Part shown: positions 59,040 to 64,000 of the stretch, piece after piece
Layout: the number at the start of each line of letters is the position of its first letter
How positions within the stretch are numbered: the stretch's first letter is position 1
NCBI GenBank assembly: GCA_905221605.1
Contig: CAJNDS010002199.1
Location: 500,001 to 564,000 of the forward strand
Direction: 5' to 3'
Source: Symbiodinium natans
Taxonomy: Eukaryota > Sar > Dinophyceae > Suessiales > Symbiodiniaceae
DNA: 64,000 nt
Notes under the pieces: generated by a model
What the model saw: the letters and a program-made list of their open reading frames with translations, nothing else
The model's database searches: none
Told to the model about the DNA's origin: nothing
Translations under genes and position numbers: made by a program

Positions 59040-60194
59040 ATGCGTGATGCCATGCGGCCCCTGCATCGAAGAAGCGTTTGCAAAGTTTACTTCGTTTACT
59101 TGCTGTACCTCTGCGGAGCATTGCTCTGGTGGGCATCATGCCGAGTGGGCCGAGTCAGCAGCTTTGCTTTGCCATCAAACTCTGCTCTTGAGCAAGGCGA
59201 AGCACACGGCAAAGCACAAGGCCCTGGGATGCTGTATGAGATGATTGGGGAGTATACGCTTCCCAAGCCCGTCGTCGTATCTCCACGCAAGGCGTGGGAA
59301 CTTTGGATGGATCTTGGTGTCGGAGTTCGTAAGATGGAAGAGGACACTTACGTTGTTGCGCCTCAGCACTTTTCGAAATATCGCTCCTTCGGTCAGAAAG
59401 AGGCTATGTATCTGCGAGACATGCAGGGCAATACCGTGAGTGACGAGGAGAATCCTGGCATTCGTATTGAACTTGACGTGGTCACAGAGACAGAGGAGGC
59501 AAACATCCTCTCTGAGCTGCAAGAGCTTGTAGATCGTCATGGCTACGAATTCACCACGGACGCGTCGGACGACGCGGCGTTGGCAGCTTCGTGGAGACTG
59601 ACAGGGAGGGACGAGAAAAGGACTGAGGCATTAGCACCATGGGGATGGGGCAGTGATTTTGACAAGACGAAACTGCCTCCAGCCTTGAGGCGCGTGGTCT
59701 CCAAGCTGGAGGAATTACCAGGTTATCCATTGGGACCGATTCGAGACGTAACTGTGAATATGCGATCTACGGATGACTACCAAATGGTGCCCCACATTGA
59801 CCCATTAGGGGATGGACCAAACACGTTCGTCCTGTCTCTTCTCAGCAGTGCTGTGGTAACCTTCTCGCCTCTAGCTGCTTTAAGAGCCGAAGCTGAACGC
59901 GCGAATGATGACGAGCACTTCGCACAACACTCGTATACTGATGAGGATATTGACTGCTTGGTGCCTCGTCGAGCTGCCTACAGCTTCACCGGCAATGCAC
60001 GTTACCTGTGGACGCATGCAGTCCGTCCCTCTGTACGGCCTTCAGCTGAAGATCCAGAGACTTTCGAGCGTTGGGGCACTTGGGAAAAGGTACTGAGGAG
60101 ACAGCCAAATCGAGCAGCGATCATCTTCTCCTTTGCCGATGAGCGCGAGCCGCATACGGATCCTGCATCAGAATCGGTGCCGAGCGGCAATTGA
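59040..60194 (+). CDS. AlkB-like 2-oxoglutarate/Fe(II) dioxygenase, intronless
   Basis: AlkB-type enzymes oxidatively demethylate nucleic acids or proteins using Fe(II), O2 and 2-oxoglutarate. The 384-residue product starts at ATG 59040. Residues 17-33 (YFVYLLYLCGALLWWAS) form a membrane or signal segment. The double-stranded beta-helix is C-terminal: VTVNMRSTDDYQMVPHIDP with the metal pair H252/D254, FVLSLLSSAVVTF at 263-275, YSFTGNARYLWTHAV with the distal H326, and RAAIIFSF with R358, the likely 2-oxoglutarate ligand. The second arginine of the classical RxxxxxR end is Ser here. An acidic insert (about 283-305) lies between the strands. The N-terminal half has no recognised domain. It has no introns, unlike its neighbours, so it may be a retrogene. 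Localisation to the secretory route or plastid is an inference from the N-terminus. Confidence 0.83.
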   Translation: MRDAMRPLHRRSVCKVYFVYLLYLCGALLWWASCRVGRVSSFALPSNSALEQGEAHGKAQGPGMLYEMIGEYTLPKPVVVSPRKAWELWMDLGVGVRKMEEDTYVVAPQHFSKYRSFGQKEAMYLRDMQGNTVSDEENPGIRIELDVVTETEEANILSELQELVDRHGYEFTTDASDDAALAASWRLTGRDEKRTEALAPWGWGSDFDKTKLPPALRRVVSKLEELPGYPLGPIRDVTVNMRSTDDYQMVPHIDPLGDGPNTFVLSLLSSAVVTFSPLAALRAEAERANDDEHFAQHSYTDEDIDCLVPRRAAYSFTGNARYLWTHAVRPSVRPSAEDPETFERWGTWEKVLRRQPNRAAIIFSFADEREPHTDPASESVPSGN

Positions 60195-61147
60195 AAAGAA
60201 GTTGAGAAAACATATGAAACATTCAATCTGTGTTCTGTTTGTCACACGGCAAAGGGCACCCAAGGAAGGAACTCAAGGCACCTAAGCATGCCACATCGGC
60301 GGCGAATGCGCAGCATTTGCTTCAGCTAGGCTATGCTCCTTCAGTGATGTGTTGCGAACAGAACACCGCTGCAGTACCTCTACAGGGCTACAAGAAAGTA
60401 CATAAACACTGAACGGCATCCATTCCGACAGTCTCCCACCATGTTGCTGCATGACCGAAGCCATGTTCGACCACTACCCTTGCTGATCTCTACAGCAGCA
60501 GTTGCTGCAGGCTGATGGCTGTGGTACCGACTCGTAGCGCTCTTGCGGGTTGCCCACATTCAGACTTAACGGCAGTTTCAGCCTTTCAGCAGCGTCTCCG
60601 TCCGCACCATCACCATTGTCACCATCATTCGCCATGATCATCAGCAGCAGCAGAAGAATTGTCGTTGCCATCATAGTCATCATCGTCGTCGTCGTCATAG
60701 TAGTAGTCGTCATCATGATCATCACCACCACATCGTCACCATCGTCATCACAACGACGCATGGGGCTCTTTGACGCTGACTGGCGTTGAACATGGGCAGA
60801 CGGTGCTCACCCCTGCACGCTTAGTCGACAGAAGAGCCAAAGCTGCAGCAGCATTAAAATTCCCGACGCCTATATCTCCAATGACAAATGACACTTCGAT
60901 CGCACCCTGCAGGTTCCGTGTGGCTTCTCCTTCTTTGGCGGAAGCGATGTGCTGCAGCCGAGGAGAGAGCAGTAGCTGATCTCTTCTGCCAACTGCAAGA
61001 GGTGAGCAAAGCTGTCTGCATGGCTGTCTCCGACGCGCGATCTACCACCTTTAGCCAGCGAAACCTCTCGAAGACTCTCGGTGATATTGGGAGATCCAGC
61101 AAGTCGAATTTCTGAGAAGTCTAGCGAATGAATCTAGAAGAGTTTAG
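60195..61147. other. Intergenic with a trinucleotide repeat; possible 5' exon of the next gene
   Basis: Apart from the TCA/TCG repeat, the frame at about 60950-61115 (+) encodes EERAVADLFCQLQEVSKAV and then a Ser/Arg-rich end with a stop. It could be an upstream exon of the dioxygenase at 61148, but no domain supports this. Confidence 0.35.
60634..60758. repeat. Degenerate TCA/TCG/TAG trinucleotide repeat
   Basis: About 125 bases built from ATC, GTC, AGT and CAC triplets in blocks (for example CATCATCGTCGTCGTCGTC, then TAGTAGTAGTCG). The hydrophobic Ile/Val frame over it is a by-product of the repeat and is not treated as a gene. Confidence 0.88.
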
Positions 61148-62095
61148 TGGCCTCCACTGGCAGCCTTGGGTGGGGCCCTTTGAGGTACTTGACTCAGCGA
61201 GGCTTCAAGCCCAGCGGCAACTTACTTCAGGATGCAGAAGCGCTCGTGCAGCTCTTAAAAGATGATGCAAAGAAGGCATCAGGCACAGGGCGCGGCCGAG
61301 CCTTTGCCCACGAGCTCAAGAAGGCTGCTGTCGAGCCTCAACGCTTGGCACAACTGTTCCCTGACATCAAGGCAAGCTATGTTCAGCAACCACTTGACTA
61401 CGGTAGGAATTCCAGATATGGAGATGACTGGCGTATTTCCTGCTACATGGTGGTAATGGAGCATTGGAAGCCTAAGATCATGCCCCATGAACCGATGCTG
61501 CGATGTCTCGGCGACGTCATGACTGAGTGCGTTCGCATGTTCGAGAAATGGTACTGTACGTTGAAGGGCTTTCGGCATGGAAGCAAGAAGTTCGATGTCA
61601 TGAATGCTTTCGTAACAAGATATCGAGCAATGCACGGAGAAGACGAGCTGCAAAAGCACATCGAAACTTGGCTTCTTCAAGCATTGAGGTAGGGAACGGT
61701 GGGGAGCATCGTGCATGGCAGGATCAGCCATGCCCTTGAGCATGTGTATGCTTGCCGCTAAAGTCATACGATTTGGGAAGCTCTCTGCAAGGTTCAACAG
61801 TTCAACATGAATGAGCAATGTTCCGGGCTAGTCAGCTGCCTACTGCTAGCTCTTTGTGTGCAGTCAGGATGGTGCCAACGTGGACGGCTCTGTGATTTTA
61901 GCGCTTCCTACCGACGAGCCTTTCGAAGGAGGCGCCTTGCATGTGTGGGATGGCAAGCCAAAGCAAGAGCTGGTCTACACCATTCAAGCGGGAGACTGCA
62001 TGTTCATGGACACCAAGATCTGGCACCAAGCCAAGCCCATTTCATGTGGTTCCAGATGGGCGCTGGTCTTGTTCTTGCGGCTGGAAAAGTCGTGA
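61148..62095 (+). CDS. 2-oxoglutarate/Fe(II) dioxygenase, prolyl-hydroxylase-like, GA-AG intron
   Basis: These enzymes hydroxylate side chains using Fe(II), O2 and 2-oxoglutarate. Exon 61148-61662 ends ...AMHGEDELQKHI. Exon 61868-62095 begins DGANVDGSVILALP and continues EGGALHVWDG, AGDCMFMDTKIWHQAKP and CGSRWALVLFLRLEKS with TGA. Joined, HI+D recreates the HxD metal motif, with the distal His in IWHQAKP and the 2-oxoglutarate-binding Arg in GSRW. All are correctly ordered as in prolyl 4-hydroxylase-type domains. The intron is 205 bp and starts with GA (GAAACT); its acceptor is GTCAG followed by G. The first visible exon opens after a TTTAG acceptor, so a 5' exon is missing. The N-terminal part (RYLTQRGFKPSGNLLQDA, later KWYCTLKGFRHGSKKFD) has no named domain. 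Substrate unknown. Confidence 0.82.
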
Positions 62096-62965
62096 CAAAC
62101 CCAACCCCTCTGAAGACACGTCTGGGCACCCTCCTGCATGGAAAAGAGCTGTTCTCGTCAATGGACTTCAGCTGAAACTCTGAATCCTATACCACGTGAG
62201 AACCAACAGAATGACGGCATTGTTTGTCATTGTAGAACCCGTACTTTCGACCAGGGGTACTTTCGACCAGGGCAAGGCATGTCAACACATCATAACACAT
62301 CCATGCCCAGGGAGAGTGGCTCTGATGCAGTTCTCAGCCAATCTGGCTTCACTCAAGAGTACAAGTAGACGCCTGGCTCGCTGTGTGCACCAAGATGCAG
62401 CAAACGCCAACATCATAAGCATGCATGTTATTGACATCTGCGTGCAACGGCTATGATCTCTCAGTCTTGGTTAACCGTTCATGGTTCTGATAGAAAGCAA
62501 ATGCAAGCGCTTCCGTGCAAGTCAAGTACGGTTCTGAGGATGTGCTTGCAACATGCTTGCAACAAGCTTGTTGCAAAGCATCTCTAGGCGCATCCCCCAG
62601 CTTCCAGGTGCTCTTATGCTCTACATCCCGCCACCAGCAGGCCCCTGCGGTGCCATTTCTTTTTGGCGACTGTGGAGACAGTGGCAATGGTTGCGTGCGT
62701 TCACATGGAGCTGCTTATTCGCAGCATTTCGCATCAGATGCACAGAATTCCAAACGAAGGTAGCCCACTGGCAGATAGCCAGGCACAACGACTGCGTGTT
62801 TGATTCCTGCGGTATACTTTCCCCAAAACAGAGAGGAATAAAAATGCTACAACGCCCCAACTCTCTGTGCCCCGGCCTTAGCGGCCTTCAGCATCAGATG
62901 TTACCGCGCAACACCTCAGCTGACAACAGCTTACTTATAAGGTTACGTATCGAAGAACTGCAGCC
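62096..62965. other. Intergenic, nothing identified
   Basis: Frames at 62138-62456 and 62515-62990 overlap in several phases and lack motifs. The tandem GTACTTTCGACCAGGG pair near 62239-62273 is a 17-18-bp direct duplication. No gene supported. Confidence 0.4.
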
Positions 62966-64000
62966 ATGGCACCTGCCGCGGTGCCATTGAAACCTGCCCT
63001 GAAGCCTCAGTCTCGCAACAACAGAGCGGCCCAAATCGAGCTCGGGGCACTGATCTGCTCTTCTTTCATCTGGGCATGCAGCTTTGATGGCTTTGACGGA
63101 GTTGCTTAAGGATGCCAAAAGACTAGTCTCAGCCTTGTTTAGGCCTTTTGCCGTGTTGGGAAGTAGAGAACACAGAATGGGTGGGCTACTGGGTACACTC
63201 ACCGAGGCGGTCAGTGGATTTTGGCGCCGGCGCTGCCTTACTTCGCCATGGCAAAGGGCTGCCACGCCTTTCACTATGCAATGATTGCATCGGCGTACGC
63301 AGCGTGCCAGATGCTGAGCTCGCCACTCTTGGGATGGCTCTCAGAGCGCTTAGGGCGCCGGCCGATTCTGCTGGCGGGCTTGGCTTCTACTTCCATCGTG
63401 TGGCTTTGCCAGCACAGTGTAAATGAAGCTAAATGAAGCAGACCCTCACCTCTAGTACCCACACAGCGATCCATGACAAGAAGTATGTGACCGCCCGCCA
63501 AAAAGCCACACCCTGCGCTGTATTTCCTTGGCTGTTGCATACACAGGTATTTGCTGATGGCCAACGCAAGCACCATTTTCCAACTCTTGCTTGCAAGAGC
63601 TGCTCTGGGATTTGTGAGTGGGACAATGGCAGCCGAAGTGGCATACATGGCGGACTTGACTTGGAAGTCAGACCGTGCCTACTGGGTGAATTTGCAGGCA
63701 AGGTTGCAGGCCGCCGGGTGCCTCTTGGGGCCTGCCATTGGTGGCATGGTAGCTCCATACGAGCGAAAGAGATTTGAGAGCCACTTCGAGTTTGAGCACC
63801 TGTGCTATGCCATCTCATTGCTTTGCGTCTTCAACTTCATTATAGGCCCGGGAGCATTGCTGGAGCTTGAGCACATGCGAAGCAAGATCTGGGCCACATG
63901 ATATACCTTTGACTCAGAGCGGGCTGATGCCCTTCCAAGGCGTCTGGTTCTTCACATGTCCAGACAACATTAAGGTTGTCAAGGCGGACAGTTCGGGCTG
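62966..64000 (+). CDS. Major facilitator superfamily transporter, 5' part (runs off the window)
   Basis: MFS proteins move small solutes across membranes. Exon 1, 62966-63100, starts at ATG with a basic N-terminus and the first membrane helix (GALICSSFIWACSFDGFDG). A GT-AG intron follows. Exon 2, 63215-63411, encodes ILAPALPYFAMAKGCHAF, a second helix and the MFS signature GWLSERLGRRPILL, then a third helix. A GC-AG intron follows (donor 63412). Exon 3, from 63547, encodes LLMANASTIFQLLLARAALG, FVSGTMAAEVAYMADLTW, LLGPAIGGMVAP and a further helix (LCYAISLLCVFNFIIG). Codon phase matches at both joins. The frame stops at 63901, so a donor probably lies before that and more exons continue beyond 64000. 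About half of the usual twelve helices are visible. Substrate cannot be predicted. Confidence 0.82.

Noticed and set aside
60550-60789. Hydrophobic Ile/Val-rich frame that looks like a membrane protein
   Set aside because: It is the translation of the TCA/TCG trinucleotide repeat.

Overview
This looks like nuclear DNA of a dinoflagellate, most likely a Suessiales or Symbiodiniaceae-type genome. No species marker gene is present, so the assignment rests on gene architecture. Genes are broken into small exons. Introns begin with GT, GC or GA, and most acceptors read AG followed by G. Every recognisable gene lies on the + strand. Telomere-like TTTAGGG units occur inside the window. There are no operons, ribosome-binding sites or bacterial promoters, and I found no rRNA, tRNA, CRISPR array or virus.

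Layout. 1-14.6 kb is gene-poor. It holds one intact intronless gene, an RsmG-type 16S rRNA (guanine-N7) methyltransferase at 4.8-5.6 kb, and a 726-bp TG microsatellite at 8.7-9.4 kb. 14.7-17.1 kb carries an ankyrin-repeat gene with roughly half a repeat per exon. 18.1-21.3 kb carries a secreted or Golgi-type nucleotide-diphospho-sugar glycosyltransferase. 22.4-24.5 kb holds isolated exons, including one Cys-rich PAN-like piece and one P-loop (AAA-like) piece. 24.5-31 kb has nothing I can name. 31.0-36.6 kb is a DEAD-box RNA helicase in at least nine exons, with motifs I, Ia, Ib, II, III, V and VI all found in order. 38.2-40.5 kb is a HAD subclass IIA hydrolase with a 16-nt micro-exon and a 1,024-bp intron that contains the telomere-like tract. 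42.2-42.9 kb is a crotonase-like (enoyl-CoA hydratase/isomerase fold) exon. 46.5-50.4 kb encodes ion-channel pieces: a voltage-sensor module with no visible pore, then a complete six-segment voltage-gated channel with an EF-hand tail. 52.5-55.8 kb is a TPR protein fused to a C-terminal SAM methyltransferase-like domain. 59.0-60.2 kb is an intronless AlkB-like 2-oxoglutarate/Fe(II) dioxygenase. 61.1-62.1 kb is a second, prolyl-hydroxylase-like 2OG dioxygenase with a GA-AG intron. 63.0 kb to the window end is the start of a major facilitator transporter.

The genes do not form a pathway. The window reads as a typical unidirectional dinoflagellate gene string of unrelated housekeeping, RNA-processing, membrane-signalling and modification genes, where mature ends are expected from spliced-leader trans-splicing. 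Exon boundaries were deduced by hand from reading frame, family motif continuity and AG acceptors. Those where codon phase and motif both match are stated exactly; the others are marked approximate. The most interesting material is splice architecture (micro-exon, GC and GA donors, repeat-flanked telomere-bearing intron), the pore-less voltage sensor next to a complete channel, and the TPR-methyltransferase fusion.
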